A DNA stretch of 64,000 nt from positions 1,178,001 to 1,242,000 of the forward strand of contig NZ_CP087723.1 of NCBI RefSeq assembly GCF_024972735.1, in the 5' to 3' direction. The notes beneath the pieces are model-generated. The model saw only the letters and a program-made list of their open reading frames with translations. It was not told the origin of the DNA and searched no databases. Positions 1-9,351 of the stretch are shown here, piece after piece (the stretch's first letter is position 1; every line of letters starts with the position of its first letter). Source of the stretch: Halalkaliarchaeum sp. AArc-CO (GTDB lineage: Archaea > Halobacteriota > Halobacteria > Halobacteriales > Haloferacaceae). The position numbers and the translations under genes were made by a program.

Positions 1-546
1 GATGCCGCATTGGATGCCGGACTGGACCCGGTAAAGCTCAACATGGTCGTCTTCGAGCACACCGCCGGCTACGTCGAGGACATGGTCTATCACGTCGCCG
101 AGAACGACGGGCTCCAGCTCCAGCTCATCGAGTACATGCCGGAGCTCACGGGTCGCCCGGAGTGGAGTATCGACATCCAGCGGGTCCACGACTGGCTTTC
201 AGACATCGCCGACCGGGTCGAACGCCGCGAGATGCACGACCGGAAGCGTTACTTCGTGAACGGCGGGATGATCGAGATCGTCGACCCCGTCGGAAACGAG
301 AAGTTCTGTGCCAACTGCGGCCGCGTCCGGGTTACCCACGAGGGCTACCTCAAGGGGTGTCTCAATCGCAACGACGACTTGCGGCCGATGGGCGAGATGA
401 CCCGCGAGGAGATCCGGGAGGCGTACGAACGGACGGTCGAAACCCGGGTCCCGTACTACGGCGAGTATCTGAAAACGAACGGGAGCGGCGAGTACGAGAT
501 CAACGAGAAGTACATCGGCGCGCCACAATCGACGCCGAGTGACTGA
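1..546 (+). CDS. moaA: GTP 3',8-cyclase MoaA, C-terminal part (5' end outside window)
   Basis: The frame is open from base 1, so the gene begins before the window; 181 residues are visible. MoaA is the radical-SAM enzyme that rearranges GTP in the first step of molybdenum cofactor synthesis. The visible part has the C-terminal cluster motif of the family, [11 protein letters not shown] followed about 14 residues later by GCL, giving the three cysteines that bind the second [4Fe-4S] cluster next to GTP. The upstream IEYMPEL and the downstream LRPMGEM segments also fit MoaA. The N-terminal radical-SAM cysteines are not in view. The gene is probably unrelated to the translation operon that follows. 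Confidence 0.9.
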   Translation, partial: DAALDAGLDPVKLNMVVFEHTAGYVEDMVYHVAENDGLQLQLIEYMPELTGRPEWSIDIQRVHDWLSDIADRVERREMHDRKRYFVNGGMIEIVDPVGNEKFCANCGRVRVTHEGYLKGCLNRNDDLRPMGEMTREEIREAYERTVETRVPYYGEYLKTNGSGEYEINEKYIGAPQSTPSD

Positions 547-601
547 TTTTCCGGGACGCGTCCGGATCCACTACACCGGTTCCTGCCGCCGGTTCGTGAC
601 G

Positions 602-609
602 TTTAAATA
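602..609 (+). promoter_or_regulatory. TATA-like promoter element ahead of tRNA-Ser and the ribosomal operon
   Basis: The sequence GTTTAAATAG has the form of a haloarchaeal TATA box. Transcription would begin near 630 and read through tRNA-Ser into rps13. It is the only clear AT-rich box between moaA and the tRNA. Confidence 0.5.
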
Positions 610-703
610 GAGTCGCCCAGTTGTATCGGGTACACGTGAACTGTAGGGGCGAACGTCCCGAGTCGCGGGCCGTGGGTCCGTCGGCGACGATACCAAAAAG
701 CGA

Positions 704-787
704 GTTGCGGTAGCCAAGCCTGGCCCAAGGCGCTGGGTTGCTAACTCAGTGGCGCAAGCCTCCGGGGTTCGAATCCCCGCCGCAACG
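704..787 (+). tRNA. tRNA-Ser (anticodon GCT)
   Basis: The acceptor stem GTTGCGG (704-710) pairs exactly with CCGCAAC (780-786), followed by a G discriminator. The anticodon arm has stem CTGGG/CTCAG and loop TTGCTAA, placing anticodon GCT at 740-742. The T arm contains GGTTCGAATCC. The extra arm is long, as expected for a class II serine tRNA. No CCA is encoded. It sits 17 bases ahead of rps13, the position known in other haloarchaea. Confidence 0.95.
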
Positions 788-804
788 CTGCAACGCAACC
801 AGAT

Positions 805-1344
805 ATGAGTGCAGACGAACCACAGGACGGCTCTCCGGAGGAGGACGAGGACCTCCGTTACTTCGTCCGGGTCGGACAGACCGACCTCGACGGGACGAAG
901 TCCGTGGAGCGAAGCCTGACAGAACTGAACGGAATCGGCACGCGTACGGCGCGTTTCGTGGCTGACACGGTCGGAATCGACCGGACTGCCACGTTCGGCG
1001 CGCTGGACGACGAGGTGATCGAAGAGGTCGTCGACGTGGTCGAGAACCTCTCGGAGCACGCCCCCGAGTGGATGGCCAACCGTCGCAACGACTTCTACAC
1101 TGGAGAGACGACCCACGAGACCGGGTCCGAGCTCAACCAGCGACGTCGGTACGACATCAACCGGATGAAGATGATCGACTCCTACAAAGGTGTCCGGCAC
1201 AAGCGCGGACAGAAGGTTCGCGGACAGCGAACGAAGTCCACCGGGCGGACCGAAGGAACGATCGGCGTCAACGTCGAGGAGATCCGCGAAGAGGCCGCAG
1301 AGGAAGCGGCCGAAGCGGCTGAAGAGGAGGATGAAGGGCTATGA
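805..1344 (+). CDS. rps13: Small ribosomal subunit protein uS13
   Basis: This is the head protein of the 30S subunit that contacts the P-site tRNA and the inter-subunit bridge. The core includes [14 protein letters not shown] (helix-two-turn-helix) and the basic C-terminal segment [17 protein letters not shown]. The 179-residue protein has acidic tails at both ends, [13 protein letters not shown] and [16 protein letters not shown], typical of halophilic versions. Its stop overlaps the rps4 start by four bases, suggesting translational coupling. Confidence 0.97.
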   Translation: MSADEPQDGSPEEDEDLRYFVRVGQTDLDGTKSVERSLTELNGIGTRTARFVADTVGIDRTATFGALDDEVIEEVVDVVENLSEHAPEWMANRRNDFYTGETTHETGSELNQRRRYDINRMKMIDSYKGVRHKRGQKVRGQRTKSTGRTEGTIGVNVEEIREEAAEEAAEAAEEEDEGL

Positions 1345-1868
1345 CGACCGGGAGCAACACCAAACGGTACGAAACGCCGAACCACCCCTACCAGGGCGAA
1401 CGGATCGCCGAGGAGTCGGGTCTGATCGGCCAGTACGGCCTCAAGAACAAAGAGGAGCTGTGGCGCGCTCAATCGGAACTGCGCGACTACCGACGCGAGG
1501 CCCGCCGGCTGCTCGGCGAGGCGCAGGGTGACGTCGAAATCGCCGGCGAGTACGGCGAGGAGTTCGTCGCCCGGCTGCGGCGGTACGGGATCCTCTCGGA
1601 GAACGACGACATCAGCGCAGTCCTGGAACTGGACGTCACCGACGTCCTCGAACGGCGGCTGCAGACGGTCGCCTACCGCCAGGGGCTCGCAAGCACCACG
1701 AAACAGGCACGACAGTTCATCGTCCATGGCCACGTTATCGTCGACGGTGCGCGGGTAACCCGCCCGTCGAAAAAGGTGGCCGTCGGCGAGGAGGACTTCA
1801 TCGACTTCGACGAAACGAGTCCGCTCGCGGACGAACTGCACCCCGAGCGGGCGGAGGGACAGGAGTAA
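1341..1868 (+). CDS. rps4: Small ribosomal subunit protein uS4
   Basis: This primary 16S rRNA-binding protein starts 30S assembly. The 175-residue product has an S4 RNA-binding domain in its second half (around residues 105-150), with [20 protein letters not shown] and then [11 protein letters not shown]. The N-terminal part, [13 protein letters not shown], is typical of archaeal and eukaryotic uS4/S9 proteins. The start overlaps the end of rps13 by four bases, and rps11 begins three bases after its stop. Confidence 0.97.
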   Translation: MTTGSNTKRYETPNHPYQGERIAEESGLIGQYGLKNKEELWRAQSELRDYRREARRLLGEAQGDVEIAGEYGEEFVARLRRYGILSENDDISAVLELDVTDVLERRLQTVAYRQGLASTTKQARQFIVHGHVIVDGARVTRPSKKVAVGEEDFIDFDETSPLADELHPERAEGQE

Positions 1869-1871
1869 CCC

Positions 1872-2261
1872 ATGTCAGCAAACGATACCGACAAGTGGGG
1901 AATCGCCCACGTGTTCGCGTCGTTCAACAACACGCTCATCACGATCACCGACCAGACCGGCGCCGAGACGATCGCCAAGTCCTCGGGCGGTACCGTGGTG
2001 AAGCAGAACCGCGACGAGGCCTCGCCGTACGCCGCGATGCAGATGGCGGAGGTCGTCGCGGAGGAAGCACAGGCGAAAGGGATCGAGGGCGTTCACGTAC
2101 GCGTTCGCGGTCCGGGCGGAAACGGCAACAAGTCGCCGGGTCCCGGCGCACAGGCGACGATCCGAGCGCTGGCTCGCGCCGGCCTCGAGATCGGCCGGAT
2201 CGAGGACGTGACGCCGATCCCGCACGACGGAACGAAAGCTCCGAAGAACAAGGGCGTATGA
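1872..2261 (+). CDS. rps11: Small ribosomal subunit protein uS11
   Basis: This platform protein of the 30S subunit contacts the mRNA exit region. The 129-residue product has the family signature [20 protein letters not shown] and the end [14 protein letters not shown]. It contains one early [13 protein letters not shown] strand segment, as in other uS11 proteins. Its TGA overlaps the ATG of rpoD by four bases. Confidence 0.97.
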   Translation: MSANDTDKWGIAHVFASFNNTLITITDQTGAETIAKSSGGTVVKQNRDEASPYAAMQMAEVVAEEAQAKGIEGVHVRVRGPGGNGNKSPGPGAQATIRALARAGLEIGRIEDVTPIPHDGTKAPKNKGV

Positions 2262-3007
2262 GCGACGAGTTCGACGTCGAGTTCATCGAGCGCGACGGCC
2301 GGAGCGCCCGCTTTCTCGTTCGGGGTGTCTCCCCGGCGTTCGCGAACGGGCTCCGGCGCGCGATGATCGCCGACGTGCCGACCTTCTCCATCGACACGGT
2401 ACGGTTCGTGGAGAACTCCTCGGTGATGTTCGACGAGATGATCGGCCTTCGGCTGGGGCTGGTGCCACTGACGACGCCGCTCGACGAGTTCGAGATCGGC
2501 GAGGAAGTCACCCTGGCGCTCGACGTCGAGGGGCCGGCGACGGCCTACTCCGGCGATCTGGTCTCCTCGGAGCCGATGGTCGAGCCGGCCGACGAGAACG
2601 TGCCGATCATCGAGCTCAAGGAGGGACACCGGCTCGAACTGGAGGCTGACGCGGTCCTGGACGTGGGCAAGGAACACGCCAAACACCAGGGCGGCGTTTC
2701 CGTCGGCTATCGTCACCTCCAGCGCGTGGAGGTTCTCGGCGACGCCGGGGAGTTCCACGAGGACGAGCCGCAGATCCTCCGGGGCGTCATCGAGACTCCC
2801 GACGGGGAGCTGGTCCCGACTGCCGAGTTCGATCACGATCTCACGAACCGGTATCCCGGAAAGGAGCTCGAAGTAACCGACGTTACGGGCGCGTTCGTCT
2901 TCCACGTGGAAACGGACGGCTCGTTCACGGTCGAAGAACTGGTCCGTCGCGCGGCCGCCACGATCGGCGACCGCGCGGACGAATTACGCGAGAAAGTCGC
3001 AGTATAA
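2258..3007 (+). CDS. rpo3: DNA-directed RNA polymerase subunit D (Rpo3)
   Basis: Rpo3 pairs with Rpo11 to form the assembly platform of archaeal RNA polymerase, the counterpart of bacterial alpha and eukaryotic RPB3. The 249-residue product begins [14 protein letters not shown]. It has [19 protein letters not shown] near residue 30, the alpha-motif dimerisation helix. No cysteine is present in the central domain, so this protein cannot carry the iron-sulfur cluster found in many other archaeal Rpo3 proteins; haloarchaea are known to lack it. The start was set at 2258 because it couples to the rps11 stop and removes an unrelated upstream extension. Confidence 0.96.
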   Translation: MSDEFDVEFIERDGRSARFLVRGVSPAFANGLRRAMIADVPTFSIDTVRFVENSSVMFDEMIGLRLGLVPLTTPLDEFEIGEEVTLALDVEGPATAYSGDLVSSEPMVEPADENVPIIELKEGHRLELEADAVLDVGKEHAKHQGGVSVGYRHLQRVEVLGDAGEFHEDEPQILRGVIETPDGELVPTAEFDHDLTNRYPGKELEVTDVTGAFVFHVETDGSFTVEELVRRAAATIGDRADELREKVAV

Positions 3008-3146
3008 CCGAGCATGTGCCCGACCACCGACGATCCGGCGTTCGCCCGAAGCCCGGAAGCGACGCGTCCAGTCCGGACGCGTCCGACGCCGACGGCAGCC
3101 CGGACCGAAAGTGGTTTGAATGGGCACCTGGTACGTCGGAGTGCAC

Positions 3147-3231
3147 GCAGGGATAGCCAAGTCAGGTCAACGGCGCAGCGTTCAGGGCGCTGTCCCATAG
3201 GGGTCCGCAGGTTCGAATCCTGCTCCCTGCA
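3147..3231 (+). tRNA. tRNA-Leu (anticodon CAG)
   Basis: The acceptor stem GCAGGGA (3147-3153) pairs with TCCCTGC (3224-3230), followed by an A discriminator. The anticodon arm is CAGCG / TTCAGGG / CGCTG with CAG at 3183-3185. A long extra arm and the T arm GGTTCGAATCC complete a class II tRNA. A TATA-like TTTGAAT lies about 30 bases upstream, so it may have its own promoter as well as read-through from rpoD. Its place between rpoD and rpl18e is conserved in haloarchaea. Confidence 0.95.
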
Positions 3232-3339
3232 CTCCGAATTCTCCGTCTCCCCGATCGAAACAGCATCCGCCTCGTTCGCGAGCATGCGTTCGGGGGACGC
3301 TCACTTTCGACTACACACCCTCACACGGAGGGAACTGCT

Positions 3340-3693
3340 ATGAGTAGCAAGACGAATCCACGATTACAGAACCTCATTGCCGAGCTGAAGTCGGTGTCGC
3401 GCGACTCCGGTGCCAACGTCTGGCAGGACGTCGCGACCCGGCTCGAAAAGCCACGGCGCACCCACGCGGAGGTCAACCTGGGCCGCATCGAGCGGTACGC
3501 CCAGGAGGACGAGACCGTCGTCGTACCCGGCAAAGTGCTGGGCAGCGGTGTGCTCGAAAAGAACGTCACCGTCGCCGCCGTCGACTTCTCGGGGACCGCC
3601 CGCAAGAAGATCGAACAGGCCGGCGAAGCGGTGAGCCTCGAACAGATCGCAGAACAGAACCCGGAAGGGACGAACGTCAGGGTGATTCGATGA
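3340..3693 (+). CDS. rpl18e: Large ribosomal subunit protein eL18
   Basis: This is an archaeal and eukaryotic 50S protein of the L15e/L18e fold. The 117-residue product contains the [10 protein letters not shown] segment and [13 protein letters not shown], characteristic of the family. A strong ribosome-binding site, GGAGGGAA, precedes the ATG by about five bases. The stop overlaps rpl13 by four bases. Confidence 0.96.
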   Translation: MSSKTNPRLQNLIAELKSVSRDSGANVWQDVATRLEKPRRTHAEVNLGRIERYAQEDETVVVPGKVLGSGVLEKNVTVAAVDFSGTARKKIEQAGEAVSLEQIAEQNPEGTNVRVIR

Positions 3694-4139
3694 GTCTCGC
3701 AGAGTTCGACGCCGACCTCGTCGTCGACGCACGCGACTGCATCATGGGCCGGGTCGCCAGCGAGGTGGCCCAGGCTGCGCTCGACGGCGAGCGCGTTGCC
3801 GTGGTGAACGCCGAGCGGGCAGTCATCACCGGAAACGAGGAGTCGACCATGGAGACGTACCGCAAGCGAGCGGATCTCGGCTCCGACCGCGGGCCATACT
3901 ACCCGAAGCGCCCGGACCGGATCTTCAAACGCTCCATTCGCGGGATGCTCCCGCACAAGAAGCCGCGCGGCCGCGAGGCGTTCGAAAACGTCCGCGTGTA
4001 CGTCGGCAACCCGTACGAGGACGATCCGGACCGGGAAGCGATCGTCCTGGACGGGACGTCGCTGGACCGCCTGTCGAACATCAAGTTCACTACGCTCGGA
4101 GAGATCTCCGAGGAACTGGGTGCTACTGTCACATGGTAA
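3690..4139 (+). CDS. rpl13: Large ribosomal subunit protein uL13
   Basis: This early-assembling 50S protein has 149 residues. It shows the uL13 features [15 protein letters not shown] at the N-terminus, the [14 protein letters not shown] segment in the middle, and the family end near [13 protein letters not shown]. It overlaps rpl18e by four bases and rps9 by seven. Confidence 0.97.
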   Translation: MSLAEFDADLVVDARDCIMGRVASEVAQAALDGERVAVVNAERAVITGNEESTMETYRKRADLGSDRGPYYPKRPDRIFKRSIRGMLPHKKPRGREAFENVRVYVGNPYEDDPDREAIVLDGTSLDRLSNIKFTTLGEISEELGATVTW

Positions 4140-4531
4140 CAAACACGTCCGGTAAGAAGAAGACGGCCATCGCCCGCGCCACCGTGCGAGAGGGCGAAGG
4201 CCGCGTACGAATCAACTCCCAGCCCGTCGAACTGTGGGAGCCGGAGTCGTCCCGCCTGAAGATGCTCGAGCCGTTCCGCATTGCCGGGGAGGATCTCCGA
4301 TCGCAGGTCGACATCGACGTCACTGTCTCCGGGGGCGGCTTCTCGGGGCAGGCCGACGCCGCGCGGACGGCCATCGCCCGCGGGCTGGTGGAACATCTCA
4401 ACGACGCCGAACTCCGGGAGGCGTACATGGAGTTCGACCGTTCGCTGCTCGTCAACGACGTCCGGCAGCCCGAACCCAAGAAGTGGGGTGGCCCCGGCGC
4501 TCGTGCACGATACCAGAAGTCCTACCGCTGA
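4133..4531 (+). CDS. rps9: Small ribosomal subunit protein uS9
   Basis: The C-terminal tail of uS9 reaches the P-site tRNA. The 132-residue product has [17 protein letters not shown] at the start. It ends with the basic tail [17 protein letters not shown], whose final arginine is the tRNA-contacting residue in the family. The ATG at 4133 lies inside the end of rpl13, consistent with coupled translation. Confidence 0.97.
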   Translation: MVTNTSGKKKTAIARATVREGEGRVRINSQPVELWEPESSRLKMLEPFRIAGEDLRSQVDIDVTVSGGGFSGQADAARTAIARGLVEHLNDAELREAYMEFDRSLLVNDVRQPEPKKWGGPGARARYQKSYR

Positions 4532-4543
4532 GGTGATCACAGC

Positions 4544-4738
4544 ATGATGATCCCAGTCCGGTGTTTCACCTGCGGCAACGTCGTGGGGGAACACTGGGAG
4601 GAGTTCAAGACGCGAACGGAGGAGGACGGCGAGGACCCCGCAGCGGTGCTCGACGACCTGGGCATAACGCGACACTGCTGTCGCCGCATGCTCGTCTCGC
4701 ACACGGACCTCGTCGACGTCGTCGCACCGTACCAATGA
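4544..4738 (+). CDS. rpo10: DNA-directed RNA polymerase subunit N (Rpo10)
   Basis: Rpo10 (RPB10 family) is a small zinc protein that stabilises the Rpo3/Rpo11 platform. The 64-residue product starts with [12 protein letters not shown] and later has RHCCRRML, the invariant CX2C...CC zinc-binding set. It follows rps9 after 12 bases. The second ATG of the ATGATG pair could equally be the true start. Confidence 0.97.
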   Translation: MMIPVRCFTCGNVVGEHWEEFKTRTEEDGEDPAAVLDDLGITRHCCRRMLVSHTDLVDVVAPYQ

Positions 4739-4763
4739 TCGAACCCGAACCCACACGCCACGG

Positions 4764-4943
4764 ATGACACGGCAACGCTACAACCGGTACGAGAAGGCAC
4801 GGATCCTCGGAGCACGGGCGCTACAGGTATCCTACGGCGCGCCGGTGCTTGTCGACACCGACCAGTCGGAACCGATCCTCGTCGCCGCAGAGGAGTACGA
4901 CGCGGGCGTCCTGCCGTTCACGGTCCGTCGGGAGGGGAAATGA
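4764..4943 (+). CDS. rpo6: DNA-directed RNA polymerase subunit K (Rpo6)
   Basis: Rpo6 (omega/RPB6 counterpart) helps fold and hold the large polymerase subunit. The 59-residue product begins [20 protein letters not shown] and contains [10 protein letters not shown], the conserved RPB6 core. Its TGA overlaps the ATG of the enolase gene by three bases, and it lies 25 bases after rpo10 in the usual haloarchaeal order. Confidence 0.95.
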   Translation: MTRQRYNRYEKARILGARALQVSYGAPVLVDTDQSEPILVAAEEYDAGVLPFTVRREGK

Positions 4944-6169
4944 CGCGCATCACGTCGGTCTCGCTTCGTCGCGTGCTCGACTCGCGGGGAAACCCGACCG
5001 TCGAGGCCGACGTGCTCACCGAATCCGGCGGCTTCGGCCGGGCGGCGGCGCCCTCGGGCGCATCGACCGGCGAGTACGAGGCGGTCGAACGACCCCCGAC
5101 TGAAGCGATTGCTGCAGCACGCGAACACGCAGTTCCCCGGCTCGAGGGGCAGTTCGCCGGCGACCAGCGGGACATCGACGCCGTGCTTCGCGCCGCCGAT
5201 GGCACCGACGACTTCTCCGAGATCGGTGCAAACAGCGCCGTCGCGATCTCGATGGCGACGGCGAAGGCGGCCGCCGACGTCCTCGGCGCTCCGCTGTACC
5301 AGCATCTCGGTGGTGCCTTCAGGGGAGACAACTTCCCAATCCCGTTGGGGAACGTCATCGGCGGGGGCGAGCACGCACGCGACGCCACCCACATCCAGGA
5401 GTTCCTCGCGGCGCCCGTCGGCGCCCCGAGCGTGGCGGAGGCCGTCTTCGCCAACGCTGCAGTGCACGCCGCGGTCGCAGAGGAACTCGCCGACCGAGAC
5501 GTTTCGGCGGCCAAGGGCGACGAGGGCGCCTGGGCTCCGGCGATTTCGGACGCGGAGGCGTTCGAGGTAATGGACGCCGCAGTCGGGACGGTCGAAGACG
5601 AGGTCGGGTTCGAGATCCGGTTCGGGCTCGACGTCGCCGCCGCCGAACTGTACGACGCCGACGAGGAGGTGTACGTCTACGGCGACGAGGCGAAGACGCG
5701 AGACGAACAGATCGCGTACGTCGCCGAGATGATCGAAGAGTACGACCTCGCGTACGTCGAGGACCCCCTCGACGAGAACGACTTCGAGGGGTACGCGGAA
5801 CTGACCGAACGGGTCGGCGTCGCGGGGACTCGGCCGAGCCAGGCAGGCGACTGCCTGATCTGTGGGGACGACCTATTCGTCACCAACACCGACCGGCTGA
5901 AAACCGGCATCGACGTCGGCGCGGGCAACAGCATCCTGATCAAGCCGAATCAGATCGGAACGCTCACCGACGCGTTCGACGCCGTGGAACTGGCCCACCG
6001 GAACGGCTACGACGCGGTCGTCTCTCACCGCTCCGGTGAAACCGAGGACACGACGATCGCCCACCTCGCCGTCGCGACCGACGCCGCGTTCATCAAGACC
6101 GGAACGGTCGGCGGCGAGCGAACCGCCAAACTCAACGAACTGATCCGCATTGCGGACGACGCAGTATGA
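4940..6169 (+). CDS. eno: Enolase (phosphopyruvate hydratase)
   Basis: This cytoplasmic enzyme interconverts 2-phosphoglycerate and phosphoenolpyruvate. The 409-residue product has the N-terminal [13 protein letters not shown], the [10 protein letters not shown] loop, the metal-ligand region [13 protein letters not shown], the KPNQIGT strand and [10 protein letters not shown]. Compared with the usual form, the segment before GDDLFVTN appears to carry about nine extra residues ([11 protein letters not shown]), which accounts for a length slightly above the common 400. Enolase inside the ribosomal/polymerase operon is the normal haloarchaeal arrangement. Confidence 0.96.
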   Translation: MTRITSVSLRRVLDSRGNPTVEADVLTESGGFGRAAAPSGASTGEYEAVERPPTEAIAAAREHAVPRLEGQFAGDQRDIDAVLRAADGTDDFSEIGANSAVAISMATAKAAADVLGAPLYQHLGGAFRGDNFPIPLGNVIGGGEHARDATHIQEFLAAPVGAPSVAEAVFANAAVHAAVAEELADRDVSAAKGDEGAWAPAISDAEAFEVMDAAVGTVEDEVGFEIRFGLDVAAAELYDADEEVYVYGDEAKTRDEQIAYVAEMIEEYDLAYVEDPLDENDFEGYAELTERVGVAGTRPSQAGDCLICGDDLFVTNTDRLKTGIDVGAGNSILIKPNQIGTLTDAFDAVELAHRNGYDAVVSHRSGETEDTTIAHLAVATDAAFIKTGTVGGERTAKLNELIRIADDAV

Positions 6170-6182
6170 TCTACACCCAGAC

Positions 6183-6992
6183 ATGACGGACAACGAAGAC
6201 GCGGTCGAGGTCGAGGCCGACGACGAGTCGCCGACCGAGACCGACACGACGGAGGAACAGCCGGCCGACCGAGCCGACGAGGCGGCGGAACCCGCCGACT
6301 CGCCGGCGACGGACGCCGAAGAGACGACCGACGACTCGGCTGGCGCCGAGGATCCCGAGGAACCCGAGGAGGCGGGCACCCCGTTCGACGAGGACGTAAT
6401 GCCCGACGACGAGGCGGACCTGCTCATTCCCGTCGAAGAGTACCTCTCGGCGGGGGTTCACATCGGGACTCAACAGAAGACGAAGGACATGGGGCGGTTC
6501 ATCCATCGCGTCCGCGACGACGGGCTGTACGTACTCGACGTCTCCCGGACGGACGAGCGCATTCGGGTCGCTGCGGACTTCCTCGCGAACTACGCCCCCG
6601 AACAGGTCCTGGTCACGTCTTCGCGGCAGTACGGTCGGTTCCCGGCCGAGAAGTTCGCCGACGCCATCGGCGCCCGCGCCCGGACGGGCCGGTTCATCCC
6701 CGGCACGCTCACCAACCCGAAGTACGACGGCTACATCGAACCGGACGTCGTCGTCGTCACGGACCCGATCGGCGACGCCCAAGCCGTAAAGGAAGCGATC
6801 ACCGTCGGCATTCCGGTGATCGCGATGTGTGACTCGAACAACCAGCTGTCGAACGTCGACCTCGTCATCCCGACGAACAACAAGGGTCGGCGTGCGCTGT
6901 CGGTCGTCTACTGGCTGCTCGCCAACGAGACGCTCGACCGCCGCGGCACCGACACCGTCTACGCGCTCGACGACTTCGAGGCCGACATCTAG
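6183..6992 (+). CDS. rps2: Small ribosomal subunit protein uS2
   Basis: This 30S protein binds between head and platform. The start at 6183 ([14 protein letters not shown]) gives 269 residues. The first 75 or so are a low-complexity acidic extension rich in E, D, T and A, and the uS2 core then begins at [19 protein letters not shown]. The core continues with the [15 protein letters not shown] segment and ends near [21 protein letters not shown]. An upstream in-frame ATG inside the eno end is less likely. It is the last gene of the operon; five T residues follow the stop. Confidence 0.95.
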   Translation: MTDNEDAVEVEADDESPTETDTTEEQPADRADEAAEPADSPATDAEETTDDSAGAEDPEEPEEAGTPFDEDVMPDDEADLLIPVEEYLSAGVHIGTQQKTKDMGRFIHRVRDDGLYVLDVSRTDERIRVAADFLANYAPEQVLVTSSRQYGRFPAEKFADAIGARARTGRFIPGTLTNPKYDGYIEPDVVVVTDPIGDAQAVKEAITVGIPVIAMCDSNNQLSNVDLVIPTNNKGRRALSVVYWLLANETLDRRGTDTVYALDDFEADI

Positions 6993-6995
6993 ACG

Positions 6996-7000
6996 TTTTT
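6996..7000 (+). terminator. Oligo-T terminator after rps2
   Basis: Five T residues lie four bases after the rps2 stop codon, the simple T-run form of archaeal terminators. The following 276 bases up to 7276 show no convincing gene; a TATA-like TATAAAA at 7154 may drive the next small gene. Confidence 0.4.
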
Positions 7001-7276
7001 CACCGCGCACCGCTCGTTCGTCGAAAATACAGCAAGCCGTGAGCCGCATCGATCGACGCGCGGGTCGCGTACAGTCCCCAGTTCCCCTCGATGCGACCGG
7101 CGGTCCGTCAGTTTCCCGACTACTCCGCCGCGTTTCTACCAACGGGCGCATCGTATAAAAGCTATCGGCGCAATCGTCATCTCAATCCCGAATAGCCGCC
7201 GAGAGTGGAGCCACTGGTAGTGTATCGATTTGTTAGGAGCCCCATTACCATGTAAGGATCGTGCGAGATTTCCGGT

Positions 7277-7429
7277 ATGGACGACCAGTCGACGTGGCTG
7301 GGGACGTGTCCGAACTGCGAGGAGAACATTCCGTCCCGGTCACTCCTCATCGAGTACACGACCTCGGAAGGCTGGGTGCGCCTGTTCGCCGAGTGTCCCG
7401 ACTGCTCGTCGGTCGTTCACCCGGCCTGA
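7277..7429 (+). CDS. Small zinc-ribbon micro-protein (DUF7837-like)
   Basis: This is a 50-residue protein with two CX2C knuckles, CPNC at residues 11-14 and CPDC at 40-43, and the intervening strand LLIEYTTSEG. The pattern matches a family of haloarchaeal zinc-finger micro-proteins of about this size. Its role is unknown; related small zinc proteins are thought to act in regulation or protein binding. A TATA-like box at 7154 leaves a leader of roughly 95 bases, unusually long for a haloarchaeal mRNA. The family name is from memory and is less sure than the zinc fold. Confidence 0.75.
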   Translation: MDDQSTWLGTCPNCEENIPSRSLLIEYTTSEGWVRLFAECPDCSSVVHPA

Positions 7430-7473
7430 CCGTGGCCGGGTAGCGCGGCCGGGTAGCCGGGCGAACCAGCCCC

Positions 7474-8061
7474 CTATCGGTTCCTCGCAGTCAGCAGGTC
7501 GGCAACGCCGATAGACGCGAGCAACACGAGAGCGATCCAGAACCCGACGTCGGCGCCGACGCCCACGGCGGACGAACCGAGCCCGAACAGCAGCCCGAGT
7601 GCGACGATCGTGCCGAGGTAATACACCGGCCAGGGATGTCGATCCGGTTCCTGACCGTCGAGCGTTTCGAGGACAGTTCGAAAGTAAGGGCCGCGTTCGA
7701 CGATGCCGCGATCGGCCTCGTACTCGACGACCCCGGTCTCGTCCAGCTTGGGGAGATGGGACTGGTACAGGCTGATGTAGACGCGCTTTCGCTCCTTCGA
7801 GTGCACCGCCGAGATGGGCTTGTCGTTTTCGATGGCCGCGATCTGTTCGGCAAGATCGCCGAGTTCCAGGCTCCCGTCTGCATTTTCCAGCTGCGACAGC
7901 ACGAGCCGACGCCGACGATTGCGAAGGATGCTGTAGACTTCGTCTACGGGGGGTTCTCTCCCCGATTTCTCCGTCTCGACGTCGTGTTCACCTCGACTCT
8001 CGCCCTGCGGTAGCGATACAGTGCGTGGTTCCCCCCGCTCTCCCTGCTGTTTTCCCATCAT
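7474..8061 (-). CDS. DUF7344-type winged-helix membrane protein
   Basis: The 195-residue product has an acidic, disordered first 40 residues and then a winged-helix domain of the DUF7344 type (VDEVYSILRNRRRRLVLSQL ... RKRVYISLYQSHLPKLDETGVVEYE). At the C-terminus are two predicted membrane helices (YYLGTIVALGLLFGLG and GFWIALVLLASIGVADLL). The likely role is a membrane-anchored transcription regulator, inferred from the fold only. A paralogue with the same layout lies at 62141-62746. The start could be either of two adjacent ATG codons (8061 or 8058). Confidence 0.75.
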   Translation of the reverse strand: MMGKQQGERGEPRTVSLPQGESRGEHDVETEKSGREPPVDEVYSILRNRRRRLVLSQLENADGSLELGDLAEQIAAIENDKPISAVHSKERKRVYISLYQSHLPKLDETGVVEYEADRGIVERGPYFRTVLETLDGQEPDRHPWPVYYLGTIVALGLLFGLGSSAVGVGADVGFWIALVLLASIGVADLLTARNR

Positions 8062-8242
8062 TACTGTAGTGTTTCATTTTGCGTGGTCGGATATGCGAAT
8101 CTATCCGGTGTTCCTCCCCCCAACCACTTCCCATGTACGTTCACATTCATCATGATTAAATGTATTGTTATTGCTCTAACTTTTTTTGATGTCCGTATTC
8201 CAGTCAAGAGTAGCGCAGCCGAGTTTCCGCGGGAACAACGAA

Positions 8243-8473
8243 CTATCCAACCACCGTGCTCCACAGCAGCGAGAAGACGACGAGTCCCACGAGCAGATAC
8301 GCCAGCAACACGATCACGTTCCGTTTCGGAGCGCCGGGATAAAAGCCCGGCAACGTTCGAGTGCAGTGCCGGATCAGTCTCGCCCACACCGGGAGCGCGA
8401 CGACCGAAGAGTGGAGACGCGTCTCGACGTTCGGTTCCGCCGAGATTTCGGTCCCGTTTTGCAGTTTAGTCAT
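8243..8473 (-). CDS. Hypothetical small membrane protein
   Basis: A 76-residue frame beginning MTKLQNGTEI, with one strong hydrophobic segment at the C-terminus (VIVLLAYLLVGLVVFSLLW) preceded by basic residues, which suggests a single-pass anchor. No family is recognised. A longer frame with 14 more N-terminal residues is possible but its first residues look unlike haloarchaeal proteins. It is read in the same direction as the DUF7344-type gene, 181 bases upstream of it. Confidence 0.5.
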   Translation of the reverse strand: MTKLQNGTEISAEPNVETRLHSSVVALPVWARLIRHCTRTLPGFYPGAPKRNVIVLLAYLLVGLVVFSLLWSTVVG

Positions 8474-8829
8474 TCCAGTTAGACCCCATTGAGGCCCCGC
8501 CGGAAGCGCTCTCACGATAACTCCAGAGCCGCCTTCGGTCCCACGTATGTCGGTGGTCTCTGCGAAATCTCTGCCGTTTCGCTGGGCAGTACCGTCCCTC
8601 TACCGCGTGGCTATACAACACTCGGTTGACTCGCATTTGGCTAGATGCCCTATAACGAGGGCCGGAACTGATTACGCCGCGGTTATTTTCGCTCGGAGCT
8701 GATTACGAAACCGATAATTCACCGGGGATCGGCGACATCACGGGTCCTCCGAGCCCTGTGAGTCAGGAACGTTCGGGATCTGTCGGTTAGGAACGTCATA
8801 GCAAAACACTGCACGAACCTCTCACCAGT
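8474..8829. other. Intergenic region with short direct repeats
   Basis: No convincing gene is seen in 356 bases. Two pairs of direct repeats stand out: CTGATTACG at 8668-8676 and 8699-8707 (31 bases apart), and AGGAACGT at 8765-8772 and 8789-8796 (24 bases apart). They lie upstream of the small gene at 8830 and could be protein-binding sites, but nothing beyond the repeats supports this. Confidence 0.35.
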
Positions 8830-9009
8830 ATGAGCACGTTATTCGGCGAGCGTGGTGAGGGACGGGTACCGACTGGGGAGCTGTATCACGTCGTTTGCCG
8901 GGACTGCACGATGGAAGAACTGGTACGGACACCCGAGATCGCGGCGGAACTACAGGAGACCCACCACGAGCGGACGGACCACGCGATTACTCACGAGAGA
9001 ATTCAGTAG
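8830..9009 (+). CDS. Hypothetical small protein with CX2C pair
   Basis: A 59-residue frame, MSTLFGERGEG to HERIQ, with one CX2C pair (CRDC, residues 23-26) and a His-rich helical tail (ETHHERTDHAITHER). The acidic and basic balance and codon use look haloarchaeal. A half-knuckle plus histidines could bind a metal, but no family is recognised. Confidence 0.5.
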   Translation: MSTLFGERGEGRVPTGELYHVVCRDCTMEELVRTPEIAAELQETHHERTDHAITHERIQ

Positions 9010-9351
9010 CTGTTCGGGTTTGTTTGGCGGGTTTCGGGTGTGTGTCCGCTTGTCCACGGCTGACCCTCCAAGAAAGTCAACTAACCAATAATAATATGGC
9101 GGGCACGAGAGCAGGGTCATGTTATTTTATTCACATTATGGGGCGCGTGACCGGGTAACGTGGATTCGAGTGTCGTGTAACGCCAATTCAGAAAATACTT
9201 AAATACCGTACAGTTATCTTCGAAGAAGAGGTCACGTACTGTTCGGGAAACTGAAATTACGTGTCCGAACGCCAAGTGGATCGACCGGGCGACCCTCCCG
9301 AATCGATGGGCTGGGCTCGATTCACGGGCAGCATCTGAGGGGACGACACCG
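9010..9351. other. Intergenic region ahead of the HalOD1 gene
   Basis: The 342 bases hold no supported gene. A TATA-like ACTTAAATA at about 9197-9205 could start transcription near 9228 towards the HalOD1 gene, which would give a leader of over 100 bases. The first part is AT-rich compared with its surroundings. Confidence 0.3.

Noticed and set aside
9261-9340. A 25-codon GTG-start frame before the HalOD1 gene
   Set aside because: Too short and without conserved features or a clear ribosome-binding site.
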